Positions 27,963-37,189 are shown, numbered from the stretch's first letter. The stretch is 64,000 bases of DNA from Chloroflexota bacterium (GCA_038040195.1 JBBPIR010000001.1:353341-417340), one strand, 5' to 3'. Numbers and translations: made by a program. Notes: generated from the letters alone by a model not told the origin.

Positions 27963-28655
27963 ATGGAAATCGCCCCTCACGTCCACTCCGTCCAGCTGCT
28001 GGGCGCGAACGCGTTCCTGATCGCCGAGAAGCGGCTGACCGTGATCGATGCCGGGCTGGCCGGCTCGCGACCACTCCTCCTGCGCTACCTCCGCCAGATC
28101 GACCGCTCGATCGACGAGCTGGATCGGATCATCTGCACCCATGGCCATCCCGATCACGTGGGCGGCGTCCGTGAACTGCTGGACGAGGACCGGATCGAGG
28201 TCTTCGTCCATCCCGCCGACCTGGAGGGCGTGAGCCTCACCCTGCGAGAGGCGCTGGCTGCCCCCCAGGGCGGCACTCGGCTCGGCCATCTGCTCCAGTA
28301 CGTGACGCCCCATCCGGGAGCGGCGGCGCCCCTGGGCGACGGGGACGTGCTCCCCGTCCTGGGGGGCCTGGAAGTGATCCACACCCCGGGCCACACGCCG
28401 GGCAGCGTGTGCCTGTATGCGCGGGGACCGCGGATCCTGTTCACGGGCGATGTGCTCCAGGTCCGCTTCGGGAAGCTGGCCTTCGCCAGCCCGATCTTCA
28501 GCCACGACCACGCCCAGGCTCGCGCATCGGTTCAACGCCTGGTCCACCTGGACGTGGATATCATTGCCTTTAGCCACTACCGGCCGATGCGTGAGGGCGC
28601 CTCGGCCGCGCTGGCGGGACTCGCCCGCCAGGCCGCCACCGGCCGATCGGGCTGA
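27963..28655 (+). CDS. Metallo-beta-lactamase fold hydrolase (glyoxalase II-like)
   Basis: 230 aa. Metal motif THGHPDHVGG (about 60-69), HTPGHTPGS with the next His, FTGDVL with bridging Asp, and FSHYRPM with the last His: a complete binuclear MBL site of the glyoxalase II-like group. Substrate unknown, a thioester or quorum-lactone type bond is possible. It lies directly before the large acyl-ligase fusion (12 nt), so a role in acyl-thioester hydrolysis is conceivable but unproven. Confidence 0.83.
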   Translation: MEIAPHVHSVQLLGANAFLIAEKRLTVIDAGLAGSRPLLLRYLRQIDRSIDELDRIICTHGHPDHVGGVRELLDEDRIEVFVHPADLEGVSLTLREALAAPQGGTRLGHLLQYVTPHPGAAAPLGDGDVLPVLGGLEVIHTPGHTPGSVCLYARGPRILFTGDVLQVRFGKLAFASPIFSHDHAQARASVQRLVHLDVDIIAFSHYRPMREGASAALAGLARQAATGRSG

Positions 28656-28667
28656 CCTGGAGTGACG

Positions 28668-31235
28668 ATGGAGACCGTTCTCGAACTCGTCCAGGATTCG
28701 GTCAGGCGGTTCGACCGCAAGCCGTTCCTCCTCATCCGACCGGGCTTCCGGACGCGCGTCACGCGCTACCGAGACCTGGGCCGGCTCTTGCCGCGCGTGG
28801 GCCGCGTCCTGCGCGACCAAGGCCTTCAGCCGGGCGATCGGGCCATCATCTGGGCCGTGAACCGCCCCGAGTGGGGTATCAGCTTCCTGGGCGCCGTGCA
28901 CGCGGGAATCGTTCTCGTCCCGCTCGACGTGCGGAGCGCGCCCGACTTCGCCGCCAAGGTGGCCGCCAAGACGCGTGCCAGCCTGGTCCTGGCATCGGCT
29001 CAGACCGCGGCCCAGGCGGCCGGCCTGGGGTTGCCCGTGCTCCTCATCGAACGGGTTCCAGACCTGGCCCGGCGGGCCGAGCCGTTGCCGGCCGCCGACA
29101 TCGGTCCTGACGACCTGGTCGAGGTGGTCTTCACGTCAGGCACCACCGGTGAGCCGAAGGGGGCCATGCTCACCCACCGCAATATCGCCAGCAATGCGCA
29201 GGCCCTGCTCAAGGTCTTCCCGCTCGGGCCCAAGGAGCGGATGCTCTCGGTCCTGCCGCTGTCGCACATGTTCGAGCAGTCGCCCGGTTTCCTGGCACCC
29301 ATGCACGCCGGGGCCAGCATCGTGTATCCGGTCAGCCGCCAGCCGTCGGTCCTGCTCCGGACGTTCCGCGACTTCAAGGTGAGCATCCTGCTCATCGTCC
29401 CGCAGGGCCTGAAGCTGCTGGACAACGCGATCGAGCGCAAGGTGGACCAGGGCGGGAAGCGCGCGACCTTCGAGAAGCTCCACCGCTGGGCGGCGCATGT
29501 GCCGCGCTTCGTCAAGCGGCTGCTCTTCCGACCGGTGCTGCGCAGCTTTGGCGGGCGGCTCCACACCATCGGCATCGGTGGGGCGGCCATGGACCCCGAC
29601 CTGGGTCGTCGATGGGCGGACATGGGCCTCGACGTCCTCCAGGGCTATGGCGCCACCGAGCTGGGGCCGTTGGTCAGCTTCACCCGGAAGGAGCGAAACC
29701 GGATTGGAAGCGTGGGCGAGGTCATCCCCGGGGTCGAGATGGAGATCGCCGGTGACGGCGAGGTTCTGGTCCGCGGGCCGAACGTCTTTGCCGGGTACTG
29801 GGAGGACCCGGAGAAGACCGCCGAGGCGATCGACGCGCAGGGCTGGTACCACACCGGGGACATCGGCGAGATCAGCCCGGAGGGGTTCCTTACCCTGCGC
29901 GGCCGGAAGAAGGACATGCTGGCTATGCCTGACGGAACGAAGGTGTACCCGGAGGACATCGAAGCGGTCCTGGCCAGGGACGAGCGGATCCAGGACGCCA
30001 CCGTGGTCGGCTTTCCGATCGGCCCCAACCTGAAGATCCACGCCGTATTCCTGATCGACGACAGCGAGGAGCCGGAGCTGGTCGAGGCGGTCGTCCGCGA
30101 CGCCAATGCCAAGCTGGGCGCGCATCAGCAGATCCGCTCGCACTCGTTATGGGCCGATGACGACTTCCCGCGGACGCACACGTTGAAAGTGAAGAAACGG
30201 GAGGTCATTGCCCGATTGGAGGCCGATGCCGCTGCCGCTGCGGGCGTGCCGGGCGTGGCGGTCGCTGATTCCGGTGCCGGAGCCGATCAGCCGCCGGCAG
30301 GCGCTCCGACACTGGCGGAGGGGACGCTCGGGACCCTGATCCCGCTGGTGGCCTCCATCGCCGAGGTTCCGCCTGAAGCCGTTCTGCCGACCGCCCGACT
30401 GTCATCGGACCTGAACATGGACTCTCTCCAGCGGGTTGAGCTGCTGGGAGTCATCGAGGAGGAGCTCGGGGTCTTCGTGGACGATTCGGCCCTGGATCCG
30501 GAGGCCACCGTGGGCCAGATCGCGGCCCTCGTCGACGCCTCCCGCGAGCTGCCCCACGACACGGGAATCCTGGGTTGGCCGCTCAATCCGCTGCCCCGGG
30601 CGCTGGGGATGGCCGTCCAGGAGCTGATCACGGCGCCTGTCCTCAACCTGTTCTATCGGATCGGCATCCGCGGCCAGGAGAATCTGGTGGGGCTGGAGGG
30701 CCCGGTCATCTTCGCCTCCAACCACTGTCTTCACACCGACAACCAGATCGTCATGTCGTCGCTGCCGTTCGCATGGCGCTGGCGCCTCTCGGTGGCCGCG
30801 TCCGCGGAGCGGGTGTGGAGCAACCCGGCTATGGCCCTCGCCGGCGGGATGCTGGCCAACGCCTTTCCCATCGCCCGTGAGGGCGGCGTGCGGCGCAGCC
30901 TGGAGCTGCTCGGGGCCCGGCTGGATCGTCGCTTCAGCATCCTCATCTACCCTGAGGGCAAGCTGACCGTTGGGGGGCCGATGCAGCCGTTCCTGGCCGG
31001 TACCGGACTGGTCGCGGTTGAGGGTGCAACTGCTGTGGTGCCCATCAAGCTGCGCATCAACCGGATGAGCCGCCTGGAGGCCGCCTGGGGGGCGGCATCC
31101 GCCAGGACCCCGCTCAACGGAGCTGCCTGGCGGGGCGACGTGGACGTCATCTACGGCGAACCCATCTGGTTCAGCTCTGACACCACTCCGGCCCAAGCCA
31201 CGGATCGGTTGGAAGAGGCGCTCGCCGCGCTCTAG
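28668..31235 (+). CDS. AMP-forming acyl ligase - acyl carrier - PlsC acyltransferase fusion
   Basis: 855 aa. Residues about 1-510 are an ANL-family acyl-CoA/acyl-ACP synthetase with intact P-loop FTSGTTGEPKG (about 155-165), YGATELGP and TGDIGE. Residues about 540-625 are an acyl carrier domain with the phosphopantetheine serine at about 586 in NMDSLQR. Residues about 650-850 are a PlsC domain with NHCLHTDN (H686-x4-D691) and YPEGKLT. Predicted to activate a free fatty acid, load it on its own carrier and pass it to a lysolipid at the membrane. Bacterial Aas has acyltransferase first and no carrier domain. ATG 28668 has GGAG 6 nt upstream. Its TAG overlaps the convergent M28 gene stop. Confidence 0.9.
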   Translation: METVLELVQDSVRRFDRKPFLLIRPGFRTRVTRYRDLGRLLPRVGRVLRDQGLQPGDRAIIWAVNRPEWGISFLGAVHAGIVLVPLDVRSAPDFAAKVAAKTRASLVLASAQTAAQAAGLGLPVLLIERVPDLARRAEPLPAADIGPDDLVEVVFTSGTTGEPKGAMLTHRNIASNAQALLKVFPLGPKERMLSVLPLSHMFEQSPGFLAPMHAGASIVYPVSRQPSVLLRTFRDFKVSILLIVPQGLKLLDNAIERKVDQGGKRATFEKLHRWAAHVPRFVKRLLFRPVLRSFGGRLHTIGIGGAAMDPDLGRRWADMGLDVLQGYGATELGPLVSFTRKERNRIGSVGEVIPGVEMEIAGDGEVLVRGPNVFAGYWEDPEKTAEAIDAQGWYHTGDIGEISPEGFLTLRGRKKDMLAMPDGTKVYPEDIEAVLARDERIQDATVVGFPIGPNLKIHAVFLIDDSEEPELVEAVVRDANAKLGAHQQIRSHSLWADDDFPRTHTLKVKKREVIARLEADAAAAAGVPGVAVADSGAGADQPPAGAPTLAEGTLGTLIPLVASIAEVPPEAVLPTARLSSDLNMDSLQRVELLGVIEEELGVFVDDSALDPEATVGQIAALVDASRELPHDTGILGWPLNPLPRALGMAVQELITAPVLNLFYRIGIRGQENLVGLEGPVIFASNHCLHTDNQIVMSSLPFAWRWRLSVAASAERVWSNPAMALAGGMLANAFPIAREGGVRRSLELLGARLDRRFSILIYPEGKLTVGGPMQPFLAGTGLVAVEGATAVVPIKLRINRMSRLEAAWGAASARTPLNGAAWRGDVDVIYGEPIWFSSDTTPAQATDRLEEALAAL

Positions 31236-32731
31236 TCGGAGTCCGTCGGGTAACCGGTCAGCAGCAACATTAGGACGTGGGCGGCCGCGTCGGACATCTC
31301 GTCCAGCGCGGCGTCGTTGATCTCATCCATCGTGTCGCACGCGAGGTGGTAGCACGGCGACATCGGTTCACCTGCCTCGCCCCCGAAGAGCTCCGCCTGC
31401 GCGTCGGACTTCAGCTCGGACGCGCCGCTGAAGAGCCCGCCGTTGGGGACCAGCGCGTCGTCGAATGGGGCGTGGTCCGAGCCGCCGCCCAGGTCCAGGG
31501 TCTCGTACGCAAGGCCAACGGTGTCGAAATAGGCACCGAAGGCGGCTGTGATCTCCTCCGAATCGGCGATGCCCGCAGGGGCGTAGACGAACCGGCCGTA
31601 GTTCGACGAGCCGAGCATGTCGAGGTTCAGGTACGCGACGATGGCGTGCAGCTGGTCGTCCGACTGGCGACCAACCCAGTCGCGCGACCCGTACAGGCCG
31701 AGCTCTTCGCCGCTCCAGAAGGCGAACCGCACGGTGCGAGGGGTCGGCTCCAGCTCGGCCAGTTGCTGGGCCATCTCGAGGATGGTCATGGTGCCCGAGC
31801 CGTTGTCGTTGATGCCAGGGCCGTCGAGCACCGAGTCAAGGTGGCCGCCCACCATCACCACCTCGTCCGCGACGCTGCCGGCACCGATGCCCCCGCGTTC
31901 GGCGATGACGTTCGCGGTGACGCGGTCTTCGATCAGCGTTAGAACCGACAGATGGACCGATGAGCCCTGGGCCGCGGCCCGCCGGAGGGCGGCTCCGGCG
32001 GGACCGGAGGCGTATACCGCCGGGATATGGATTCCGTCCGGCCTCAGCAGGGTTGGGCGCCGCAGGCTGCCCGGTTCATACGCCGGTGAGCTCATGATCA
32101 GCGCCGCGGCGTCCGCGGTCTGAGCGTGGTCCACCATCTGCCGCCGGCCGCACGGCCCTGCGCCGACCACAGCTATGGCGCCGGCGGGGAAGTCGACCCA
32201 GTCGTCGGAATCACATCCTCCGGAGCCGATGGGCTGGCCGTCATCGCTGACGGCCACAGCCACGACCGGGGCCGTGATGTCGCCCGAGGCGGAGAAGATC
32301 AGCGCGTGGAGGTGGTGGGGGCCAACGAACGTCTGGTCGTTGGCGGTGAGCTTGGCGGGGGCCGTCTCGATGAAGAACGGGAACGTGAACTCATCCACGG
32401 TCACCGCGTAGCCCGCGGCGCGCAGCTCGTCCGCTACGTACGACACGGACTCGACGTAGCCCGCTGTGCCGGCGGCGCGAATTCCGTCATTCGCTTCGGC
32501 GATTTCGAGCAGCTCGTCGAGGTGCTGCCGAATGCCCGCCGGCTCGACGGCGGCTCGGAGCGCTTCACTGATCGTCAGGTCGGCGGCGGGTTCGCCGGGG
32601 CTCGCCGACGGCGAACCGCCCGACGAGGGGCTGGGGCGCGGCGAGGCGGTATCGGCCTGGCAGGCAGAAACCAGCAGGAGTGCTGCCAGCAGGCCACCCG
32701 CGAGGCGCACACGTGAACGGTATCGCGTCAT
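31232..32731 (-). CDS. M28-family zinc aminopeptidase, lipoprotein
   Basis: About 499 aa. N-terminal signal with lipobox LVSAC (Cys24 from ATG 32731) followed by a Ser/Pro-rich linker. A PA domain insert (about 130-260) precedes the catalytic M28 part: GGHLDSV, GINDNGSGT, WSGEELGLYGS, YLNLDMLG and GSDHAPF supply the two-zinc site. Probably anchored outside the cytoplasmic membrane and digesting peptides. ATG 32743 is an alternative start adding four residues. Convergent 4-nt overlap with the ligase fusion gene. Confidence 0.9.
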   Translation of the reverse strand: MTRYRSRVRLAGGLLAALLLVSACQADTASPRPSPSSGGSPSASPGEPAADLTISEALRAAVEPAGIRQHLDELLEIAEANDGIRAAGTAGYVESVSYVADELRAAGYAVTVDEFTFPFFIETAPAKLTANDQTFVGPHHLHALIFSASGDITAPVVAVAVSDDGQPIGSGGCDSDDWVDFPAGAIAVVGAGPCGRRQMVDHAQTADAAALIMSSPAYEPGSLRRPTLLRPDGIHIPAVYASGPAGAALRRAAAQGSSVHLSVLTLIEDRVTANVIAERGGIGAGSVADEVVMVGGHLDSVLDGPGINDNGSGTMTILEMAQQLAELEPTPRTVRFAFWSGEELGLYGSRDWVGRQSDDQLHAIVAYLNLDMLGSSNYGRFVYAPAGIADSEEITAAFGAYFDTVGLAYETLDLGGGSDHAPFDDALVPNGGLFSGASELKSDAQAELFGGEAGEPMSPCYHLACDTMDEINDAALDEMSDAAAHVLMLLLTGYPTDSD

Positions 32732-32829
32732 CCCAGCAAACATACTGGCCGGGTTCGGGGAGGGGTTCGATTCACGCTCCTCGATTGCTATGCTGCGGGT
32801 GAAATCGGTCCAGAGGGAGACACGGCGCT

Positions 32830-33252
32830 GTGGCCACCGACGAGAAGCTGAAGCTGCTGAAGACAGTCCCGCTGTTCGCCCTGTGCGACGCGCGGTCGGT
32901 CGAGCGGCTAGGGATGCTGGTCGAGGAAGTCGACCTGCCCGCCGGTCGGGTCCTTTTCAGGCAGGGGGACACCGCCCACGAATTGTTCATCGTCGTGACT
33001 GGCCAAGTCCGGGTCGAACGGGACGGCGCGCTCATCGCCGACAGCGGGCCGGGCGAGTTCTTCGGGGAGATCGCGCTCGTCGCCGGCGGGCCGCGAACGG
33101 CGACTGCGACCTGCGTAACCCCGTGCCGACTGTTGGTGCTGGGCCGTCGCGACTTTCACAGTCTGATGGACGAGTTCCCCGGACTGAAGATGCAGGTCCT
33201 CGAGACGCTGGCCAAGCGGGTTCGCGCGCTCGACACCGCCGCTGTCCACTAG
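32830..33252 (+). CDS. Stand-alone cyclic-nucleotide-binding domain protein
   Basis: 140 aa, GTG start. A single cNMP-binding beta-roll: VPLFALCDARSVERL, LPAGRVLFRQGD, LFIVVTGQVRV and the phosphate-binding cassette PGEFFGEIALVAGGPRTATA, where Glu and Arg that contact the cyclic nucleotide are kept. There is no helix-turn-helix or kinase domain, so it may be an adaptor or regulatory subunit. Two cyclase-domain proteins are encoded in this window and could make the ligand. A possible promoter for the following tRNA lies in its 3' end. Confidence 0.85.
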   Translation: MATDEKLKLLKTVPLFALCDARSVERLGMLVEEVDLPAGRVLFRQGDTAHELFIVVTGQVRVERDGALIADSGPGEFFGEIALVAGGPRTATATCVTPCRLLVLGRRDFHSLMDEFPGLKMQVLETLAKRVRALDTAAVH

Positions 33253-33259
33253 GTAGGAT
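33230..33259 (+). promoter_or_regulatory. Candidate promoter of tRNA-Gly
   Basis: TCGACA (33230-33235, one mismatch to TTGACA) and TAGGAT (33254-33259) are 18 nt apart and end 27 nt before the tRNA. The -35 lies inside the 3' end of the cNMP-binding gene. Confidence 0.4.
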
Positions 33260-33286
33260 TCGCGGGCGCCTCAAGCGCAACACCGG

Positions 33287-33362
33287 GCGGGAGTAACTCA
33301 GCCGGTAGAGTGTCTGCTTCCCAAGCAGGATGTCGCGGGTTCGAGCCCCGTCTCCCGCTCCA
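33287..33362 (+). tRNA. tRNA-Gly (anticodon CCC)
   Basis: Acceptor GCGGGAG/CTCCCGC, D arm ACTC/GAGT, anticodon stem TCTGC/GCAGG with loop TTCCCAA giving anticodon CCC, and T arm GCGGG-TTCGAGC-CCCGT. Discriminator T and an encoded CCA (33360-33362). No intron. Confidence 0.96.
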
Positions 33363-33388
33363 CGTCCCTGTTCTGCACCGAGAGTCGC

Positions 33389-34321
33389 ATGCCCCCATCC
33401 GCCGAAGAGCGCGCGCTGCTCCTGACTCTGGAACCGGAGGCCGCCCGGTTGTACGACCGGCACCTCAAGGTGGCCCAGGAGTGGTTTCCGCACGACTACA
33501 TCCCGTACCGCCTCGGCCGAGATTTCGATAAGGAGCCCTGGACCCCGGACCAGCCGCGGTTGACCGGCGTCGCCCAAACGGCCTTCGAGGTCGGTCTTCT
33601 GACCGAGGACAACCTCCCCTCGTATCACCGCCTCATCCATGGGATGTTCGGCCCGGGCGACGGAGGGTGGATCAACTGGGTCGGACGATGGACCGCGGAG
33701 GAGGGACGCCATGCGATCGTCCTCCGGGATTACCTGACGGTGACCAGGAATATCGACCCGGTGCTCCTCGAGCGCGGCCGGATGGCGCAGCTCCAGCGGG
33801 GATACGACCCCAAGCGGCCCGGCCTGCTCCACGGGCTCGCCTACGTCACGTTCCAGGAGCTGGCCACGCGGAATACGCATCGCAACACGGGCAAGTACTC
33901 GGACGACCCGGTCGCCGATCGGATCATGATCCGGATCGCGGCCGATGAGAACCTGCACGCGGTCTTCTACCGCGACATCATGACCGCCGCACTCGAGATC
34001 GAGCCGTCCGCCGCGGTGCAGGCTATCGTCGACGAGGCCATCGATTTCCAGATGCCCGGCGCGGGCATCGCGGGGTTCGTGCGCAAGGCGGCCCTCATGG
34101 CCAGGGCCGGCATCTACGACCTCCGGGGCCATCGCGACGACGTCCTCGTGCCGATCCTTCGACATTGGAGGATCTTCGAGCTGGAAGGTCTCAACGCTGC
34201 GGCCGAGGAGGCCCGGCAGCGTCTCCAGGAACACCTCGACGCGCTCGAGGTTTCGGCTCGGAGGTTCGAGGCGCGGGTCGCCGAGTCGACCGAACGGCGG
34301 GTCGCCCGGGCCGGCGGCTAG
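33389..34321 (+). CDS. Acyl-ACP desaturase (soluble di-iron)
   Basis: 310 aa. Four-helix-bundle di-iron protein of the stearoyl-ACP desaturase/DesA family: EEGRH (E104, E105, H108) and DENLH (E187, H190) supply the carboxylate-bridged iron ligands, with further Glu in TFQELAT. Introduces a double bond in ACP-bound acyl chains. It needs an external ferredoxin, possibly the Rieske-like one elsewhere in the window. Starts 26 nt after tRNA-Gly; ends 28 nt from a convergent gene. Confidence 0.88.
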   Translation: MPPSAEERALLLTLEPEAARLYDRHLKVAQEWFPHDYIPYRLGRDFDKEPWTPDQPRLTGVAQTAFEVGLLTEDNLPSYHRLIHGMFGPGDGGWINWVGRWTAEEGRHAIVLRDYLTVTRNIDPVLLERGRMAQLQRGYDPKRPGLLHGLAYVTFQELATRNTHRNTGKYSDDPVADRIMIRIAADENLHAVFYRDIMTAALEIEPSAAVQAIVDEAIDFQMPGAGIAGFVRKAALMARAGIYDLRGHRDDVLVPILRHWRIFELEGLNAAAEEARQRLQEHLDALEVSARRFEARVAESTERRVARAGG

Positions 34322-34349
34322 GTCGGCGGCTAGGCGGAGTGGCAGCCGG

Positions 34350-34763
34350 CTAGCGGGCGCGCATCCGGTTGTTCTTGGCGTCGTGGGTGAGCTCCGCGAG
34401 GTCCAGCGCCTCGAGCAGGGGGGGGAGGTACATCCCGAATCGGCCACGGTAGCCCTTGCGGAGCCCGTACCAGCCGCCCACCGGGTTGCTGGCTGAGCGG
34501 CCCCAGGCCTCGACGGTCCCGTCAGCCGCCGGCTTCTGCTCGTCGGCGGCGCCGAGCGGGATCCAGTCGCCGTGCTTCTTGAGCGCGGCGTGCAGGTCCT
34601 CGATGGCGCGCAGATGGTACTTGAGCTGGGTCGAGCCGACCTGGCACACCAAGGCCGGCGGATCGGCGGCTTCGTCGCGCCACATCCGGTACTCGGACGT
34701 GCCGGGTGGCGTCTTCAGGACCCACGGGTCGTCCTTCGTCCCGGCCGCCTTCTCGTCTGACAC
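34350..34763 (-). CDS. Conserved hypothetical protein, cytoplasmic
   Basis: 137 aa from GTG 34763, chosen because GGAGGA lies about 8 nt upstream; a GTG at 34799 would add 12 residues without a ribosome site. Visible features are DPWVLKTPPGTSEY, then a mixed alpha/beta body (ALVCQVGSTQLKYHLRAIEDLHAALKKHGDWIPLG) and GGWYGLRKGYRGRFGMYLPPLLEALDLAELTHD. The pattern (WxLxTPPGxSxY...) looks like a small conserved actinobacterial-type family, but no function is recognised. Confidence 0.7.
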   Translation of the reverse strand: MSDEKAAGTKDDPWVLKTPPGTSEYRMWRDEAADPPALVCQVGSTQLKYHLRAIEDLHAALKKHGDWIPLGAADEQKPAADGTVEAWGRSASNPVGGWYGLRKGYRGRFGMYLPPLLEALDLAELTHDAKNNRMRAR

Positions 34764-34805
34764 TGGATGGTCCTCCGCGCGCGTTTCTGGATGGGACACG
34801 CAGTG

Positions 34806-34811
34806 TAGGGT
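34806..34811 (+). promoter_or_regulatory. -10-like hexamer TAGGGT upstream of NAD(P)-binding protein
   Basis: TAGGGT (TAnnnT) ends 8 nt before the ATG at 34820; no ribosome site between, suggesting a leaderless transcript divergent from the neighbouring gene. Confidence 0.33.
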
Positions 34812-34819
34812 GGTGGCCC

Positions 34820-35722
34820 ATGCTTGACGCGGTAACGGGCGCGTTCAGCTTCACCGGCCGGGCCATCGCCGGGCGCCTGCTCAGCGAAGGGCGCGACGTG
34901 GTGACGCTGGTGCGCCGCCATGGCGCTCCGGACGCGGACAGCCGGATCCGGACGGCGATCGTCACGCTCGACGACCCGGCTGCCTTGGTGGAAGCGCTCC
35001 GCGGGGTGGACACCCTGTACAACACCCATTGGATCCGCTTTGCGCGCGGGGAGATGACCTTCGAGCTGGCTATCCAGCGTACGCGGCGGCTCCTGGACGC
35101 GGCTCGCCGCGCCGGCGTGCGGCGCGTCGTTCACGTCAGCGTCGTGAACGCGTCGGAAACAGCGCCGACCGCGTACTTCAGGGCCAAGGCGCGGCTGGAG
35201 GCCGACGTGCGCGCGTCAGGGCTGTCGTACGCGATCGTGCGACCCACGCTGACCTTCGGCAGCGGCGACATCCTGGTCAACAACCTGTGCTGGGTCCTGC
35301 GGCGATTCCCCTTCTTCGTCATTGGGGGCGATGGGCGGTACCGGCTCCAACCCGTGCACGTGGACGACGTGGCTCGGATTGCCGTCGAAGCCGGCCAGTC
35401 CTCAGTGGACCTGGTGACCGATGCCGCCGGCCCGGACCTCCTCACCTTCAACCAGTTCGTCCGTATCTTGGCCGACGCCGTCCGCAGCCGGGCCTGGCTG
35501 GTTCACGCCCAGTCGCCCCTGTCCCTTGCCGCCAGCCGCGTCCTGGGGCTCCTGGTACGGGACGTCATGCTGACCCGCGACGAGGTGACCGAGCTGACCG
35601 CGAGCCTGCTCGTCTCCGACCAGCCGCCGCAGGGGACCATCGACCTCGGCACATGGGCGAGCGCCCACGCTGATGCGCTCGGCCGGAAATATCACTCGGA
35701 GCTCGACCGCCACTACCGCTGA
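34820..35722 (+). CDS. NAD(P)-binding epimerase/NmrA-like protein
   Basis: 300 aa atypical short-chain dehydrogenase. N-terminal nucleotide motif TGAFSFTGRAIA is a variant of TGxxGxxG. HVSVVNASE and the YFRAK segment (Tyr-x3-Lys) occupy the catalytic positions of extended SDRs, then VRPTLTFG and the C-terminal substrate region with HVDDVA. Resembles the NDUFA9/YwnB-like subgroup that binds NAD(P) and acts on quinone-linked or sugar substrates. Function not resolvable. Confidence 0.8.
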   Translation: MLDAVTGAFSFTGRAIAGRLLSEGRDVVTLVRRHGAPDADSRIRTAIVTLDDPAALVEALRGVDTLYNTHWIRFARGEMTFELAIQRTRRLLDAARRAGVRRVVHVSVVNASETAPTAYFRAKARLEADVRASGLSYAIVRPTLTFGSGDILVNNLCWVLRRFPFFVIGGDGRYRLQPVHVDDVARIAVEAGQSSVDLVTDAAGPDLLTFNQFVRILADAVRSRAWLVHAQSPLSLAASRVLGLLVRDVMLTRDEVTELTASLLVSDQPPQGTIDLGTWASAHADALGRKYHSELDRHYR

Positions 35723-35744
35723 TGCAGCCGGCGAGAACGGCCTT

Positions 35745-36197
35745 CTAGGTGTCGCCCTCCCCCGGCTCGCCGATCTCATCGACCGGCGGAGTAGACCCGT
35801 CGAGAGCCAGGACGACACCCTCCTCGCCGGCGCTGGGCTGAACCAGCTCGGACGACTCGCGGACGTCGCCGCTGATCTCCTCCTCGACGTCGTCGATACG
35901 AACGATCGCGAAGCTGACCTGGGGCGGGATGGCAGCGGAGATTACCACCTCGCCGATTCGGTACGGCGAGCGCTTGGTCCGCAGCGCGGCGTTGGCCTTT
36001 TCCTGGAGGGCGGTGGCCTTGATAACGATGTCCGCCAGCAGGCCCGGATCGATCCTCTCGACAATCGTGGTCAGGCCGCGTTTTGCCCGACCCGCGAACC
36101 GGCGCGCCTGGGCCTGGGTGGCCGGATCCTGGATCTTCTGGCCGACCTGTTGGGCGGCCTTTTCGGCTTCCTCGATCGCCTTGCGGAACATGCTCAT
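35745..36197 (-). CDS. Hypothetical protein with coiled N terminus
   Basis: 150 aa, family not recognised. Residues 1-60 are helical and highly charged (FRKAIEEAEKAAQQVGQKIQD). The middle (75-110) has a beta-rich YRIGEVVISAAIPPQVSFAIVRID. The last 40 residues are acidic and probably disordered. Convergent with the epimerase-like gene (22-nt gap) and 48 nt downstream of the pirin gene end on the same strand... the gene order suggests it is transcribed alone. No ribosome site is evident before the ATG. Confidence 0.6.
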   Translation of the reverse strand: MSMFRKAIEEAEKAAQQVGQKIQDPATQAQARRFAGRAKRGLTTIVERIDPGLLADIVIKATALQEKANAALRTKRSPYRIGEVVISAAIPPQVSFAIVRIDDVEEEISGDVRESSELVQPSAGEEGVVLALDGSTPPVDEIGEPGEGDT

Positions 36198-36245
36198 GGC
36201 GGGGTCAGTATCGGTCGCGAATCGGCCGGGTGCACGGCTTCTGCG

Positions 36246-37097
36246 CTAACCCAGATACGACTGCCCGAGCACCAGATCGTCGCCACTGCGGTCGAATTCA
36301 ATCCGCAGGACGCGTGCCGATCCGTCGACGGCCTGCAGCCGGGCCCGCCCCTTGTCGCTGCTCCAGACAACGGCCAGGTTGGCCGGTCCCTCCGGATGGA
36401 TCGATCCACTCGCGCTGAGCACAACCTCGTCCCTGCCGTCCCGCATGACGCGGAGGGTCCCTGCTATCGGGTACAGCAGGAGGCCGTGGTCCGGCTCCGG
36501 TGTGACATCGACGGCGGCGCCTTCGGTCAGGGTCGTGTCCGCGTAGCGGCGCAGGCCCGAATGGTTGACGCGGAAGGGCGACATCGGTCCGACCAGCTCG
36601 AGGGTCTCGACGCCCGGCGCCTCCGGCACCTGCACCCGATCCGCCGCCCGCAGGACGGCGAACTCGGCCACCGGGATGGGCGGTTGAGTGTCCGGGTGGT
36701 AGACCAGGATGAAGGCCCGCGTGACCTGGTCGTCGGCTCCGTTCCATTCCTGGTGGAGCATGCCGCGCACGCCCTCCGTCAGCCGGCCGAGATCCCCCTC
36801 GTCCATGGTGCCGCGGATGTGGTTCAGCGAATCGTCGTGCTCGACCCGGCCGGCCAGGATGTAGAACAGGCGCTCATTGGTCCGATGCGGGTGGTGGCCG
36901 ATCCCAAACCCGGGCTGAAAGAACCCGTCGTGGACCATGACCATGGGGCCCAGGCGCTGGACCGATGTGTACGGGCCTACGCTCTCGATGGCGATCAGCC
37001 CCCGCACTCCGAACTGCTCCTCGCCCACTCGGAAGAAGTGACCGGAGCCGATGACGGTCAGGTCGCTGTCGAGCTGGATGTCAGCAAAGTTGTCCAT
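36246..37097 (-). CDS. Pirin-family bicupin
   Basis: 283 aa from ATG 37097. N-terminal cupin has GHHPHRTNERLFYILAG..EHDDS and MLHQEW, the usual pirin metal-site pattern (two His, later His and Glu). The C-terminal cupin (after LELVGP) is less conserved. Pirins bind Fe or Ni; some have quercetinase activity or regulate central enzymes. An ATG at 37127 and an open frame to 37262 are alternatives; the residues beyond 37127 overlap ribA antisense and look random. Divergent from ribA. Confidence 0.75.
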   Translation of the reverse strand: MDNFADIQLDSDLTVIGSGHFFRVGEEQFGVRGLIAIESVGPYTSVQRLGPMVMVHDGFFQPGFGIGHHPHRTNERLFYILAGRVEHDDSLNHIRGTMDEGDLGRLTEGVRGMLHQEWNGADDQVTRAFILVYHPDTQPPIPVAEFAVLRAADRVQVPEAPGVETLELVGPMSPFRVNHSGLRRYADTTLTEGAAVDVTPEPDHGLLLYPIAGTLRVMRDGRDEVVLSASGSIHPEGPANLAVVWSSDKGRARLQAVDGSARVLRIEFDRSGDDLVLGQSYLG

Positions 37098-37189
37098 CGG
37101 GGGAGCCAAGCCTAGCTCGAAATGCATCCAGTCGGGGATCGGGGTATGGTCGCGGAACTTTGTCGAACAGAGCAGGGCGGAGCAGGCCC

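Noticed and set aside
35673-37115. 480-codon plus-strand frame across 35.7-37.1 kb
   Set aside because: Antisense to the pirin gene, whose cupin motifs are clear.
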